Shown here piece after piece: positions 1-13,418 of a stretch of DNA of 64,000 nt. Under the pieces are notes generated by a model. That model searched no databases. It saw only the letters and a list, made by a program, of their open reading frames with translations, and had not been told where the DNA came from. A program made the position numbers and the translations under genes. Positions within the stretch are counted from its first letter, which is position 1. Every line of letters starts with the position of its first letter. The DNA is taken from positions 6,014,001-6,078,000 of the forward strand of contig OU452201.1 of the NCBI GenBank assembly GCA_911728435.2, written 5' to 3'. This DNA is from Apoderus coryli (taxonomy: Eukaryota; Arthropoda; Insecta; Coleoptera; Attelabidae).

Positions 1-2797
1 TTAATTCAATTTGATAATTTTAATTTCGCTTAAAACTGACTGATATCTTAAAATATCAAAATATCATAACTTTTTTAACAATGAAAATTTAAGAAAGACC
101 TAATGGAAAAATATATGTTTATTTTGAGGAAATAATAAATAGTTATAAAAATATCGATTATTTTTCTTAATAGCATTGTTAAAAAATTAATTAAACATTT
201 TAAAACTCTATGGTGAAGTGTTTGCACATTTTACGAAAACAATACAAAACTTCCTATATTTGATAATATAGAAAATAAATAATTTTGAATTTCAGTAACA
301 TATTTATTCTACAAGAACTAATACTATTTTTTAATGTTTTAAGTATTAGTTTTAAAGTGTTTAAGCAAAGTATTTTAATTATTTAAATCTATCCGATATT
401 CGGAATATGAAGGCACGTGCTAGTTTCAATTGGTCAATAATGTATGGGATTAATTACCTACCTTAAGCTAAAAATAGTCAGAGAAAAACTGAATTACCTA
501 ATTAATAATAAATTACAGTCCATTTATTAAATTTAATTGACACGCGTAGGTATTTCATTTCTTGTTTTACATTTATGTAAATCCGTTATTGACTATATTA
601 GGTCAAAATATCGTATAGGTTAAATTCGAAAACATATAGACGCATATTTGATACTACTATTAGACTTGAAACCTTCCTGTTTTAAAATTTATACATATCT
701 AGGTAATTAGTAAGCATTTGTAATACGACATATTATGAAATGAACAAACTGTTATGTTGTTTTCTTAAATTATTCTCATTGATCTTTGATATCTTCTTTG
801 TAGTATTTACTTATAGTTACATAATATTTAAAATCAACCTAAAAATGACATACAGACGGACAATTTTGTATTTCTATTACTTCTTTCCAAAGCAACATAA
901 ACTGGGTAATCCACAGTGGCGAAAAGAGCATAAATGCGTTTTTCTTCTGAATAACACATAACATAACATTGTAATTCGGCAGTTACGTCTGGATGTTGTC
1001 GCGTTGTATATCTCCTGCTTTTCTGTCTAAATCAACTGACGATGAAGTATTTAGCACTGGAGAAGATTTTTATACTGAGTCCAGAGAGGAGCTGTAAAAT
1101 TCTTGGGCGTAGGGATTAACTCGTTTTTAAACTGGTATATGTGCAGATTGAAAACATATCAAAAAAGCTCTGCAGGTATTCGTTTTTGATTTGGAAGCTC
1201 AGAATTTCCACATTTCAAATTCTAATGTTAACAATTTAAGCTCAAACTGCTTTTGATGTACATTTGGTTCAAAATAGTATATTCGGAGATGTCAGTGCAA
1301 CTTTATAATCTTTTCCAATTGCTACTTTAATTGAGTAATAAAATCATCAAGGACTAGTAGAAGTTGCGATGGAGTTATTACACTAAAAGGGTGTAAACAT
1401 ACATCTTTTAAAAGTACTTCTTAAACATTCCTTTCTAACTCGAACTTGGACAGTTGGGCATACTGTAAAACAATTTTATTAAAATTTTTGCGGCGGGTTT
1501 TGTTGCATATTATGTAAAAGAGAATTATGGTTTTTCCAGCTGCGTGATCATTTCGTCTAACTCGAATTTAACGCTTTAAGCTTTTCGTAGCATTACGTGA
1601 ATTAGAGCGAGCGAAATATTTAAAATTTACATTATTTAGTACTAGCATTGTCTTTATAAAGACAATGGTATTAGTATGTAATTCCACAAATACTTTTTTT
1701 TTATTGAAAGATTACAGGAGATTTAAGTAATAAAAAAACTAAGGGAATTTATTTTTTACTCAAAGTGGCTGTTGCGAACTTTAGCAAATATCCCCTGAAA
1801 AACGTGACTACTATTGTACAGTTGCTTTGCAACATGGACAATTGTACCCAAACTCAAATCTCGATATTTTCGAAACGGAAAGAGATATCGAGTTGTGGTA
1901 TTCGGGAGGTTCTTGACCGACTCTTTGAGAACACGTACAGGGTTCGACCGGTATATTTCTTTTATTTATCCACTTATACAGAGTGAGCAAAGGAAGTCTT
2001 GTTTTTTAGCAAAGTTTGGGGCTATGTCAGAGTCTCAATTTTTGATGTTGGAAATTTTTCTATGCATATTTTTTATCTTTGGACTATCCTTAAAAAAGAT
2101 ATTTCTCAAATTTTTCGAAAGTTGGCTATAAATCAAATTATCGAATTTTTAAAAAGTGCTACATGTATCCTTAAAAAGGGAATTTTTCGGGGTGTCTCTT
2201 GAGAATGGATATTTTTTCTCATACTGTTGGATAAAGTGGAATTTCTTGCGCCCGAGAAAAGATTGAAACACTCATTGGCGTGCAGTGAATATTTGCTATT
2301 TTTACATTATGTAATTTAAACCGAATTTATAAATTATACTATGCAATTAAACAGCTTAATGAACAAATCCAAGTTAATACTCTTAATATAGAGGTGTATT
2401 CCAGTAGCGTAACATCAAAAGCTTCTTTTGCTTTGGTAAAACGTACTAATAACTTAAAAATTCTTATTTTTCAAAATGCTATGATGCTGGTCCACACTAC
2501 TCTGTTATGTTATCCGATTTAAATTGAAACAGCGTATCATAAAACGACTGAATTAAAACAACGCATCTTTAGTTGTTTCCAAACTTTTATTACGGGAAAA
2601 TAAATACTACTCAAACATAAAAATTTCTACATATCAAAATAAATGCCCACACGATGTCGCAATACCGTTAAAAATGTCATGCCAGCTTTAAGGCTTACTT
2701 GCTTATTTTTTTATTTTATTTTTGAGCTAAACACTGTGGTGCGCTTGGTTATGACATTTCATTATTCTTACTATAGGTACCTATTTTAATCCTCTGC
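1..2797. other. AT-rich stretch, no gene recognised
   Basis: I see no coding region with family resemblance and no splice-bounded exon. The short open frames between 740 and 2200 read as low-complexity or random protein. The section from about 1780 to 2200 looks like an old dispersed repeat; it contains a small hairpin at 1860-1892 with CTCGATAT/ATATCGAG arms. Confidence 0.5.
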
Positions 2798-2825
2798 CAC
2801 AATAGAATAATTATATTCTATTGTG
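2798..2825. repeat. Perfect 12-bp stem hairpin
   Basis: Two perfectly complementary 12-base arms (CACAATAGAATA and its reverse complement) flank a 4-base loop. There is no T-run beside it and no neighbouring gene, so I give it no function. Confidence 0.7.
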
Positions 2826-4316
2826 CCCCTGCTGGATAGGTAAACTTATTACATTTTAGACAAGCCCGGCTTATATAAATATTTTAAAATATGGGGTGTG
2901 TAATTAATTAAAATTTACAATAAGTTTTTAATTTTTTTTTCATGAATTCCACTCGGAAAAGAACATCATTTTGCATCACAGGGACATTGTAAACAAGAAA
3001 ATACAAATGATTATTAACAGGAACTTAAAGTTGGTGTGTTGAGAATGTTTCTAACGATTGAACTTTCTGGTTGTTGTTTCTACCATATTTTTCAGTTTTG
3101 ATTAAGTTTTCATTAATAAGAAAAAAGAGAAACTTCTCTATTCGTTTGCCTAGACATTGTCATACGAATTTGAATAACGCAAGTTGAAACTTTAATTATT
3201 ATTTGACTTTTAAATAAAAAATATTTGTGGAGGTGACGGTTTTGTTTTATTGCAGTTGTCTTTGCACTCCCCAGTTATAGATGGATTACTTCTTTGATTT
3301 ATTATTAAGTATCTATTATTAATTTCTTGGCTAAAAGTTAAAAGCAATTTCAGTTTGCCGATGATGCTGATTTAGTTACGTATGCATTAAGTAGTGATTC
3401 AACATTCGTTAATGTTGGTCTAAATGAAATGAATTCCCTCCAAAATCCAAATACATACATAGTTATTGCAACAATGATAACGTTCTCTATCGTATTTGAA
3501 TTACATAGTCTATATAATTTAATATTTTGAAACAAACATAGATATTTTTATTAGCTTAAAAAGAGATTATTGGATAAAGCCGGGCACATTTATTCAAATC
3601 AAATAACTATATTTCTGGCAATGAGCGCTAGCAAATATTTTGTTGCGAATTTATTTTAAAAATGAAGATAAACATATTTTTAAATGATTCTGTATTGTGA
3701 ATTTTTATGAATTTAATATTGCCCGAATCAAGGTCTATTTTAGGTAATAAACATTCATATACTAATTATCGAAATTAAACGATTTTTTATAAAATGTATT
3801 TTCAATAGTATTTTGGAATGAGAAAAAGTATATGCGAATATTAGAAATATGCCAAAAAAAGTTGTAAACTATTAAAATCAAATCAAATTTATAACTAAGT
3901 TACCTACTATGATAGATATTTCAAAGTCAATTTCGATAAAGCCGTATTTGTATAGGCATAGGAAGGATTCAACGATATATATTCATTGCGTAAAGGTTAT
4001 GTAATATTGTACGGGGTGTACCATTTTGACTGTTCGTATGAGATATCTCGGATATTTTTAAAGATAAAGCCTTGCGGTTTTCGCAAACAAATTGGTCATA
4101 GCTCTCTTAGTTTCTAAATTACAGAACGATATTGAAAATATTGCATTTTGGGACCCCTACGTACATGGGCGCCGGAAGTAATTAAATTAGGGGAGGGCAA
4201 GGCAAAAAATACTAAGTAAGCAAAACAAAAGTATTATGTATATAATATGTGGCAAAATACCTATACTAATACAGTCAATCCAACTTCTTTTGAAGTTTAA
4301 TTTATATATTAAGTAC
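2826..4316. other. Non-coding stretch with old repeat fragment
   Basis: No gene is seen. At 4011-4086 there is a GGGGTGTACC-type repeat end followed by AAAGATAAAGCCTTGCGG. Nearly the same string occurs at 42284-42309, so both are fragments of one dispersed repeat family. A GGGCGCCGGAAG string near 4169 may mark the 3' side of the adjacent hAT element, but I could not pair it with a matching opposite end. Confidence 0.4.
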
Positions 4317-5311
4317 TTAAAATATTATATAATTAAAAAAAAACTTAAGATAAACTGATCCTGATCGGTTATAACATAAATTGAACATAAGTCTAATCAG
4401 ATAATAGCAGTAGAATATTCCTTCGTTTTTGTGAAAATCGATCACTTTTTTAATAAACACGTCTTTGTTCTTATTTACATGTTCTCTGTGTACGCTGAGA
4501 AGACATAATCCAGATAGTCTTTCTTCACTCATGGTAGACCTTAACCAAGTATTCACCCGTCTTAAGGTACTAAACGATCTTTCAATAATTGTGGCCGTTG
4601 TTGGAGATAAAGCCAAAAAAATAGCAATTGCTTTTTTTGTTACTAGGGAAAAACTCACAATGTTTTTCCAATAAATCGGCGAACTCTAACTGAATATTTT
4701 CATTTTTATTTTTCTCTATCCACATTTTATCCCATGTTTCACTCTCAGTCGCTAAATTTTCTAAATCGTATACTTTGGCTATGTTAGGAATTTTTTCTAT
4801 TAATTTCCTATACTCTTCTGTTACAGTTAACTCTGGATGAAACAGGCACAAAGAAAATGCAATTTCTGTTTCTTCCGAAAATCTTATCTCAATTGAGCGG
4901 ATAATTGAATCTAGATATGTAATAAACAAAGAAACACGGTAATATTCCTCGCAAGACTTCGTTTCGTAATTAGCTCTATAAATTTGATTTGATCCCAGTC
5001 TAGGAATTCTTAGTGGTATGTCAAATTTATCACCAACCAACAGATTTTTGGAAAATTTCCTTAAAATATTTTTCAGCGTCAGATCTGTGATTTTTTAGTG
5101 CAGACAAAAGTGTTTTAATATGGTTTTTTGCCGCAAGAAGATTTATTATTTTTCCTTGTAGTATGTTGCACACCGGTTCCAATTTAGCACTATAATGTGA
5201 AATGATGTGGAGACAGAGTATGAATTTACAAGTCGAAACTGCAGCTAATAATTGATTAGCTTTTGATCGTGTCTCTGTGCTGAATTCTATTGAATAAGCC
5301 AAATGTCTCAA
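4317..5311 (-). pseudogene. hAT-family transposase remnant (C-terminal half)
   Basis: A broken transposase of the hAT superfamily, of the type often annotated as zinc-finger MYM-type 1-like. Reading right to left on the minus strand, three overlapping frames carry one protein. 5311-5030 has SIEFSTETRSKANQLLAAVS. 5040-4582 continues with PLRIPRLGSNQIYRANYET and RVSLFITYLDSI. 4658-4317 carries the diagnostic C-terminal dimerisation region (ERSFSTLRRVNTWLRSTM, then SEERLSGLCLLSVHRE). At least two frameshifts are needed, near 5035 and between 4658 and 4582, so it cannot make a working enzyme. The N-terminal zinc finger and first catalytic region are not visible. The family match rests on the conserved SFSTLRR..TWLRSTM..ERL block, which is strong. 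Confidence 0.88.
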
Positions 5312-5506
5312 AGCCCCTCTTATTTATTCGTAATTTTCGGAAATATTCTGATGGATTTGTACTTTTTTTGTTCTATATGGACTGTCCCGAAAAAATTTAA
5401 TAACTTTCTTGATAGAATCTGCAGTATTCTGTATATCTTGGATACGGTTTAAATCATTGACCACTAAACTTATGTATGTGATATTTTCCTGTATTTACGT
5501 GCTCCA

Positions 5507-5548
5507 GGGGGGGGGGGGGCAAGCGCCCCGTCTTGCCCCCCCCCCCCC
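5507..5548. repeat. G13/C13 perfect hairpin
   Basis: A run of 13 G plus CAAG pairs perfectly with CTTG plus a run of 13 C, giving a 17-bp stem around an 8-base loop (CGCCCCGT). It lies about 200 bp upstream of the hAT remnant in that gene's orientation and may be part of that element. The G-run could also form a quadruplex. Homopolymer length may be affected by assembly error. Confidence 0.75.
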
Positions 5549-7510
5549 CTTCCGGCGGCCATGCCTCTGTATCTCTGTTACTGACCCTGATCGAGATTTT
5601 TGCGAAAAATCCAGGGGCGTAGTTGGATTTTTTATGAGGAAAACTTATGTTTTTTATCCTAGAACTTGGAATTCTCACGTAACCTCTCACATCGCTGCAG
5701 TATTATTGTAGGTCCATCTGTCTAAATCATTGATTTTCCTAGGATGTTCTGAAACTATACCTGTGAAACTTATCTTTAGTAACACCCATTTTACTTTTTT
5801 TCTAATCTATGTAGACAAAAAAACAAACGATAAATTATGTCAACACGTTTTTTGGATTAGCCAACAGATACTCAATTTATTAGTGCTAAAAAACATGCTG
5901 GAAATTCAATCCCAATATAATTGGTTGGGTGGCGCATTGTGACTGTGAGGCATTGTCAAATAAGGGAAATCAAGGTCTTATAAATTTAAGAACTGCAGAC
6001 ATGTTCCTTTAAGAATCTCGTGATTATAGATGATGCCGACGCAGCGCAGTGTATGCGAAAAGTATAAGAATAATTGAGAAATATGGGGTTTCCATATATA
6101 GTGAGGATCATTATACTTTTCAGAAATCAAATTATTACCAACAAATAAATGGAATTTAGTTGGTTATATAATAGGATTTTATTTATCTAAATGGGAAACA
6201 AATTTTATTGTTGATACCTACTTACAAGTGTCAAACGAAATTATAGTAATTTAGAGAATATTGCCAAAATGCGCAAGACTACCGTAATGTGACTATAGCA
6301 AATTGCAAATAAGTAGGGATATTAAAAAAAGGTGTTTACAACGCTGGAGGAGCTAATGGCGACTGTATGAGGAAGCAAATTTATGCAAATCATGCACAGA
6401 AATGTTGAGTGATTCTGTATACAAATTGGATGAATGGTTGGTAATTTTACGACAACAAAATGAAGGTCATATCCCTCAAATGCGGTAACCAGTACCTAAT
6501 CTAATAGGCTAAGAGACTAAGCGGGTGCAGGCTCCACAAGAGTCCTTCACTGAAGGTTCATTAAACATATTGCGACACCCGTTACATTTTAATAAAAATA
6601 ACCCATTTGTTAATGTAAAATAGTTCTGCTAATATTTGATTTATGAAATTTTAATAAATCACGTTTTTGCAAACTTTCAAATTTTTAGCCGTATACTCAA
6701 ATTATATCCATCAGCAAATATTTTAATAATGATTCGATTTTTGAATTATGTCGAGGGTTGGCCAAAAGCTAACCGAAAAGTTATAGTTAGTTCCTGCAGC
6801 ATGCAAACGAATATGTTCCTATTCTGGCATTTTGAGTAGTTCGGGATCATACTATCGAAACGATTGATGCCAATTACGTTTGAACACTAATTTCCTTTAA
6901 TCATGGGTTTCAAAGTTTGCTGAAAGTTCAGTTTATTTTTAATTTAATCCGTAACAAAATCAAGTTGTGGAAAGCAGGGTCAACTGTGTCAACACAGGAA
7001 AAGGTGCCGTTGATCTTTAAGTACATATGAATTTTGAGCTGTTTTATAATTTAGTAGGTATAACACAACATACCAGGCAATTAATATTGTCAAATCCATC
7101 TTTATAAAATGAATTTTATACATTTGAATGTTATGTTTGTAATAATAAAGAAAATTGTTGGTTATTTTTGATATACTCGTATTTAGTCCGAGGATCATTT
7201 ATAAGTTTTCGCAAAAAATAATTTTGTTTTAATGATAATGCCTATATAATAGACCTATGTGTAATAATTACTATGTTTCAAATTTTGTGCAGGCTAATCT
7301 TGTTTCGTTTTTTTTTTAATTGGCTAATTATATACGGTTTTGATATTAGATAACCTACAAAATGCAGCATAAGAAACTTGTTTACATAGGCGTTCATAAA
7401 TATGTTGTAGAAAAAGGGTTAAAAAAATTAGACTGAAAATTATTTATTTAGAATTTAAGTAGTTGATTTGATGTTGAAAATACACGACAAAAACTGTATA
7501 CAGGTGTCCG
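5549..7510. other. Non-coding stretch, no gene recognised
   Basis: I see no recognisable protein. Short open frames at 5730-5942, 6636-6839 and 6989-7198 have no family features. A CAGGGGCGTAGTTGG string near 5612 resembles transposon ends in composition, but no partner was found. Confidence 0.45.
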
Positions 7511-8053
7511 TGTGTACCACTCATAATTGACTGTTCTGCGTTGTTCTAGTGGTACGGTTGCGACTTGCGATTCATCACCTGTCACGATGTCATAGACGTG
7601 TTTCGAAGCACCGCGATCGTATTTTTTGAGCATTTCTTTCGACCAATCGACACGAGCCTTTTTTTCAGCGATTGACAAATTGTGTGGGATCCAACGCGAA
7701 CAAATTTTTTTGACAGTCAAATGTTTATGCAATATTGAATGTATGCTGGTCCCACTAATGCCTAAGGTTGTCTCAATCTCTTGATATGGCACATGACGAT
7801 CTTGCAATATCAGTTCGCGCACAGCATCAATGGTTTTCGGAACAGCAACTGATTTTGGACGACCTTCATGGAATTCGTGTTGGAGTGAACTACGACCACG
7901 ATTGAATTCACCATACCATCGATAAACACTGGTCCTTGATGGAGATTCATCCCCAAAAATTGAATTAAGTTCATGCATTCACTGTTGCTGAGTTAATCCA
8001 CGTCGAAAGTTGTAAAAAATAATCGCACGAAGATGTTCACGATTTAATTCCAT
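7511..8053 (-). pseudogene. mariner transposase, internally deleted, copy 1
   Basis: A Tc1/mariner-superfamily transposase of the mariner type. The start (MELNREHLRAIIFYNFRRGL) is at 8053. A TGA at 7981-7979 interrupts the frame right after TQQQ; the open frame then resumes as MHELNSIFGDESPSRTSVYR. The paired helix-turn-helix region follows (VPYQEIETTLGISGTSIHSI), then KKYDRGASKHVYDIVTGDES, where the first catalytic Asp sits. Compared with the copy at 14.4 kb, about 46 residues after GDES are missing in frame. Homology then ends near 7511 after EQRRTVNYEWYT. The second and third catalytic Asp regions are absent, so the copy is dead. Confidence 0.92.
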
Positions 8054-8170
8054 TTTTCGGGCCGAGATGAATCTTTTAAGTTACTGTAAACAACACAAAT
8101 AGCGGTCGTATGGCAAAACGTTCTGAGTACGTGTAACCTCAAAAATGTCCAACTTTACGATAGAGCCGTC

Positions 8171-8201
8171 AGTTCCCGAAATATAAAAGGCAACCCTCGT
8201 A
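8171..8201 (-). repeat. mariner terminal inverted repeat (5' end of copy 1)
   Basis: The string CCCGAAATATAAAAGGCAAC followed by CCTCG and a TA dinucleotide (8200-8201) lies beyond the start codon of copy 1. The same end, with one A fewer, closes the copy at 14.4-15.4 kb, so it is the shared terminal repeat with the TA target site. No matching end is seen on the other side of copy 1, which is truncated. Confidence 0.85.
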
Positions 8202-11200
8202 AGAAGAGCTATTCGTGACTCGACGCCTACAGTGTATTTGAACTTTATAATAAAAACTAACGTTTCTACTGGATTCACAATATATTTGAACTACCCCAAG
8301 CCCCCAAACTTCAGAAAGTTGCGGCTAGATATCAGATGGTCTTTGGAAATACACACAAAACTAGTTAAATTTCAAGTAGCTGTCACAACTATTACCACAA
8401 GCAAAAATTAATACACTAATATTTGCTATTAGCATCGACAGTACAGAATTAAAACAGTTAAAAGTTGTTTGTTCAATTTTTAAAATAATATGTCAAATGT
8501 CCTACTAATCATTAACAATGTTTTGTTGTAATATATTCCCTATTACAAATGATTTAATCTCTAAAATATCTTCCATAAAACGGAACACTCACGCAGATTT
8601 GCGTCACATACATAGAAAACCGAAGTGCCATCGTCTCGTCTGTTTGAATCTACAAAACGAAAACCGTGTTGGCGGCTGGCGCGTTACAAAACGGCGGCGC
8701 CAGTCACTAGTACGCCATGGAATGCTTTAGGAAATACTCCAAAAGGAATATTAATGGTGTTTTGCTTGCTATTTGCCTCGAGTCTTTAATGGTTCTCCAC
8801 ATTTATTTATATGTGAATGAATGAATGATATGGCAAAAAACACGCTTAAGCGGAAAATAATGTGGCCGGAAAATTAAAAAAAAAAGTCGTGAATTTTATA
8901 TTAAAAGTTACGTTAATGAATTGGAATGTTAATATGACACATAGGCCGTGTTTTAGTCTGAAATTAGATTTTTTTTTGATAGAACATACATTGGTTTAGT
9001 TAATTTGCCAGATTACAAAAATCGGTATCAGAAAACAGCATTAAAATGTGCTGCGGGAGAATATTGCAATACAATTTCAGCTCTCTATACCATATGCAGT
9101 AGTATGCATAATAGTTTCATGATTATTATTTTTGTTTACCGGCAATACGTGTTTTGGGTCAATTTAAACGTAAAGAACCCTTGTTTTTAAAATGTCTGTC
9201 TGTCATTCTGATGATGATGATTACTAAAAAACCGCTCAACATATTATTTTAACCAAATTTGATTCAAACGTCCGTCGCTAACTTTAAAATATGCGCGTTG
9301 TTAATTCAATATGCCATACACTATCCTCAATAAATATACCTACTATTAAATTATTAGGATCGAATAAGCAAACCTTTAAAATAACATAAAAATTCAACAA
9401 GGATATTTCTATCGAACTTGATTTTCCTTGCATAGTTTGTAAACCAAATTCTCACGTAAACAAAAAACAAAAATAAGAGAGTAAAAACAGTTTGTGATCC
9501 TCACGACTCCCAATGGAGCAAAACCGATTTACCATTGTTGGTAGGTACCTACCTATATATGTATTAGATTCAAGTGTGTATTTTCCGCTGACCGGGTTTC
9601 AACCTAACGCCACCGAAAAACGCCCTGAGGAATGCCACAATTGTTAACTTGGATAAATTTTATATACACAACCCTACCATAGCAATAGGTATCACGGTGT
9701 GTTTTGTGTTTTATGACTAGAATAAGGATCATGAGTACGTTAAAAGAGATAGAAGAATTGTTCATTAGAGTGTGTTATGAAATAAATTTATTATATTTTT
9801 ATGTTCTTCCTTATTTTGGAAGCAATTCGTCCGGGATATTTGCAAAGCCTAGTTTTTCTCATAAAACTATTTGTATTAAACCAAATACATATTTTATCCT
9901 GCATAATAAATACAAGGATAACTCCCAGTTACGGTTCCTATCGAACACCTGCTACTGAATAGGGTACGAAGAATCTTACATAGATCCTGCTCACGTATGG
10001 ATATTGAGCATGGTACAATAACTGAATAATTGAAAGAAACATTTTACCAACTGATACTGAGAAGGAGAAATTGAAAATAACCTCTAACCATAACCTGTAC
10101 TTATCAAACGGTTTTAATTATTTTTCTCTTTCTATTTCTACCATCGTTTTTTAGATTTGTCAACATTTTTGCCAAATACAGCGCACCTCATTCTAATTAT
10201 CATAAAATAAAAACATTAACACAGAATAAATACGATACACTACTATAAATTATAAAAAAGAAATCAAAAATATCAAAAATACGGGCACAAAACAATTAAT
10301 TCCTTATCTATTGTACTTTAACTTTTAGTGACATTTTATTTTTACCACGCACGGGCACAGACGACGTCACACTCCCCCACCTACTTGCGCAGAACCTAGA
10401 GAGTTATTGCACCATGGACATTGAGTGTGTTTTGCGTCAAATTGTATGACAGCATTTATCCAGAAGCATTGCTTCTATAATTTTCATTGTCTGTAGATGC
10501 TTTCTATCTAAAAATTATTATAAGTACCTTTTCACACAACATATTTATGTCGATTAACTAACTGGCCTCATAAACCACTATTCCCATGATTAACACGTCA
10601 AATTATTTAATAATATCCCCCACAACTCGGTATTATTAGCTGTAATGGATTGATTTATTGCCAGTTTACGAAAATTAACCGCCACATTATCTTGTAATAT
10701 TTGGTCGAAATAAACCCAGTAGCGGATCTTTATAATAAATTCTAATATATCTATATAGCGTATATGACTGTAAAAAGGGGTTGTATGCAATCTTTAATGT
10801 GTCCGAAGCCCACCCTCAGACTTTTGCTGTTTTCGAGTCCTTAATGGTTGTCATTCGTTTTGAAATAATCTGTATAAACTTAATTAAAATAGCACGAGCT
10901 CCAGCTAAGTATATTATTGAAGAGAATTAATTTACCTAAAAGAAAAAGTATAGAGAAAAGAAATATAAAATCGTAAAACCTAAAATTGAATCAATGCATT
11001 AGTGTTCAGCTGAAGCATCGTCAGCCATTACGATTAGATTTATGTTGCTCGTTAAATTACGTACCAATAGTAGAAATAAAATTAGTGTTCCAACGTTAAA
11101 AGTGTTATGCGATAAGATTTAAAATTTTCGTAATAATTTATTCGCTAAAATTGATTTGTGTTCAATCAGGATTGTAGCCATGATTATCTTTGGTTATAAG

Positions 11201-11258
11201 TTTGGTTTAGGTAATGAAGTAAAACTGGAAAATATAAAATATCTACAGGTGCATTTAC
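8202..11258. other. Non-coding stretch, no gene recognised
   Basis: No family-recognisable coding region on either strand. A locally GC-richer patch at 8590-8720 and another at 10340-10420 (with a GACGTCAC motif) look less random than the AT-rich surroundings and could be decayed or regulatory, but I cannot support more. Confidence 0.4.
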
Positions 11259-11735
11259 ATTAGCAATAAATGATGTTGGGATAAATAATGGCTAATAATA
11301 TTTCATGTCTGTCTATTATAATATTATAGCAATAATTCGCCGCGTATTAAGTCGGACCTAAATCCTCTGGTTTTTCCTTCAAACGTTGTTGTTTAAGAGT
11401 GTATTAGTGCATTTACCACTGACCTCTAATCTACGATGTTTTTTGACTTAGCGATTTTTCCAAGCAATGTTGTTTTGCAGCTAAACAGTCCATAATACCA
11501 CCTAATTAGCAATAAATGATGTTGGGATAAATAATGGCTAATAATATTTCATGTCTGTCTATAATATTATAGCAATAATTCGCCGCGTATTAAGTCGGAC
11601 CTAAATCCTCTGGTTTTTCCTTCAAACGTTGTTGTTTAAGAGTGTATTAGTGCATTTACCACTGACCTCTAATCTACGATGTTTTTTGACTTAGCGATCT
11701 TTCCAAGCAATGTTGTTTTGCAGCTAAACAGTCCA
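11259..11735 (+). repeat. Tandem duplication, 246-bp unit
   Basis: The unit starting ATTAGCAATAAATGATGTTG at 11259 is repeated from 11505 with near identity; one visible difference is a TATAATA stretch shortened in copy 2. Copy 1 ends CAGTCCATAATACCACCTAA. Copy 2 is cut at CAGTCCATA (11737) by the 2.7-kb element and resumes at 14438 with TAATACCACC. The duplication therefore predates the insertion, and copy 1 preserves the empty site. Confidence 0.93.
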
Positions 11736-12486
11736 TACCCAACTAACAATTTAACTTTTTTAATTGCTGTAAGAACGTTTATAAAATATATTTTATAAAA
11801 CACCCATTGTTTTATAAACATTTTCACAACGTTCTTACGCGCCTTATAAACACGAAAAAGGCGCAGATTTATAAAACAAATCGACTCGTTAACGGTTTTA
11901 TAAATGTTGCTTGTTGCTATTATACAATAGTTTTTAGAACGTTTATAAATATCTAATAAAAATCAAATAAAACTGTTATAAAACAGTTTTATTATAGCTC
12001 TATTACTAGAACAAAACGACATATTTGTAGAACTACTATAAAACTGTTAAAGGATATAAACTTTTTTTAAAATACCTTTTTACACAAAATTATTTTATAA
12101 TTATTATGCATTGTTGTTGGTACACATTAATAAAATCTGAACAATCATGGAGGTAAAAATAATATAAAACGCTATAATACCTACCCAATAATGAATAATA
12201 AAATAAGTCAGATAAAATTCATCCATGAGCAGATTTGGCTGCGAAACAAAATTTACTGTTAAATATATTGTATATTATTACTAAAATTTTAATGCGCCTC
12301 GCGAATTATGTAAATTAATGAATTTAGATTTTATAAATTATATAATTTTTTTTTTTTATTGTCACTTATTGTTGAAAATAATCTTTTGGGAGATCCTTCA
12401 TTATGTAATGACTGATTCTGTATACCTTATTAGCTAAAATAATTTTACAAATTATAAAAAATATTAATTTTAAAAGTTTGGTCAAC

Positions 12487-12674
12487 ATGGCTAACAATTT
12501 AAAGAAACCAAAAATGGCTTCTTCCTTATACGATGCTTATAAAACAAAATTATCTCAACCCAGACGAGTATGCTCTTTAGACAGCTATTACAAAATAACT
12601 GCAGAATTGTTTTATACAGGGGCGTATTCGTTAAAAAAACATAAATCTCATAATATTTTAAGTGCAAATAAAAG
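12487..12674 (+). CDS. Unrecognised exon-like open frame inside the 2.7-kb element
   Basis: The frame opens at an ATG (12487; context AACATGG) and encodes about 62 residues, starting MANNLKKPKMASSLYDAYKT and rich in Lys, Ser and Tyr. It runs straight into AG|GTAATA, a plausible splice donor, at 12674/12675; reading through gives a stop at once. I do not recognise the family. A basic N-terminal exon would suit a DNA-binding protein of the host element, but that is inference. No acceptor for a second exon was located. Confidence 0.35.
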
Positions 12675-12777
12675 GTAATATAAAATTAATATTACCTGAA
12701 ACCCCTTTGATAGCATAAGAATGATATGATTCTTTTATATCTATCATAATATGGATACTAGCCAAAATATAAGTTGG

Positions 12778-12858
12778 TATAGTACGACACAGTTAAGAAT
12801 GATACACTTTTATATGGATAGCCCATTTAAAAGCGTATATTAACTGTGTCGTACTATA
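12778..12858. repeat. 19-bp perfect inverted repeat nested in the 2.7-kb element
   Basis: Arms TATAGTACGACACAGTTAA (12778-12796) and the exact reverse complement (12840-12858) flank 43 bases. A GGTA..TACC context lies outside. It may be a tiny nested element or a structured regulatory site. Confidence 0.8.
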
Positions 12859-13418
12859 GGTACCTATGTTTTATGTAAACGTGAAGAATTTTTTATAAAC
12901 CAGTTATGGAGTAAAAAAAATATATTTCACTAAGCTTGATAATGAATAATGAAACTAATTACAAGTATTTTTCTTGAAGTTTTATGTATTTAGTAATCGT
13001 TTGCCGTTAATTTAAAATAAATTAATAGTAAAACAAACTAAAACAAGCTTGGAGATAAATGCTCTAAAAAATCAAAATTTAATTAAAAGGTGCTGCAAAA
13101 AATATATAAGATAAAATGTATAGAAATTAATCAAGTCTAGTCCTGTCTACTTGAAGTATTCGTGCTTGATACTTTGATGCTTGTGTGAGTTGCCGCCGTG
13201 TGTCGCATCGTCTCAATATTGGAATAATAATAAAATAGTAAACGGAGTTTTACAAAACAAACTTTAACATATGTTTTATAAAAGCTTTTAATGGGTTCTT
13301 ATAAAACAAAATGCTTTTATAGTTACTCTCTTATTAGCTTTTACGGGAGTAATTTAAACATAACCTAAATTGAGCCCTTTGTTTATGTTATGTATGTTAT
13401 AACTTATAACTGCCGTTA

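Noticed and set aside
5409..5711. Overlapping + and - frames across the G/C runs
   Set aside because: Pro/Gly-rich translation of homopolymer runs; no supporting feature.
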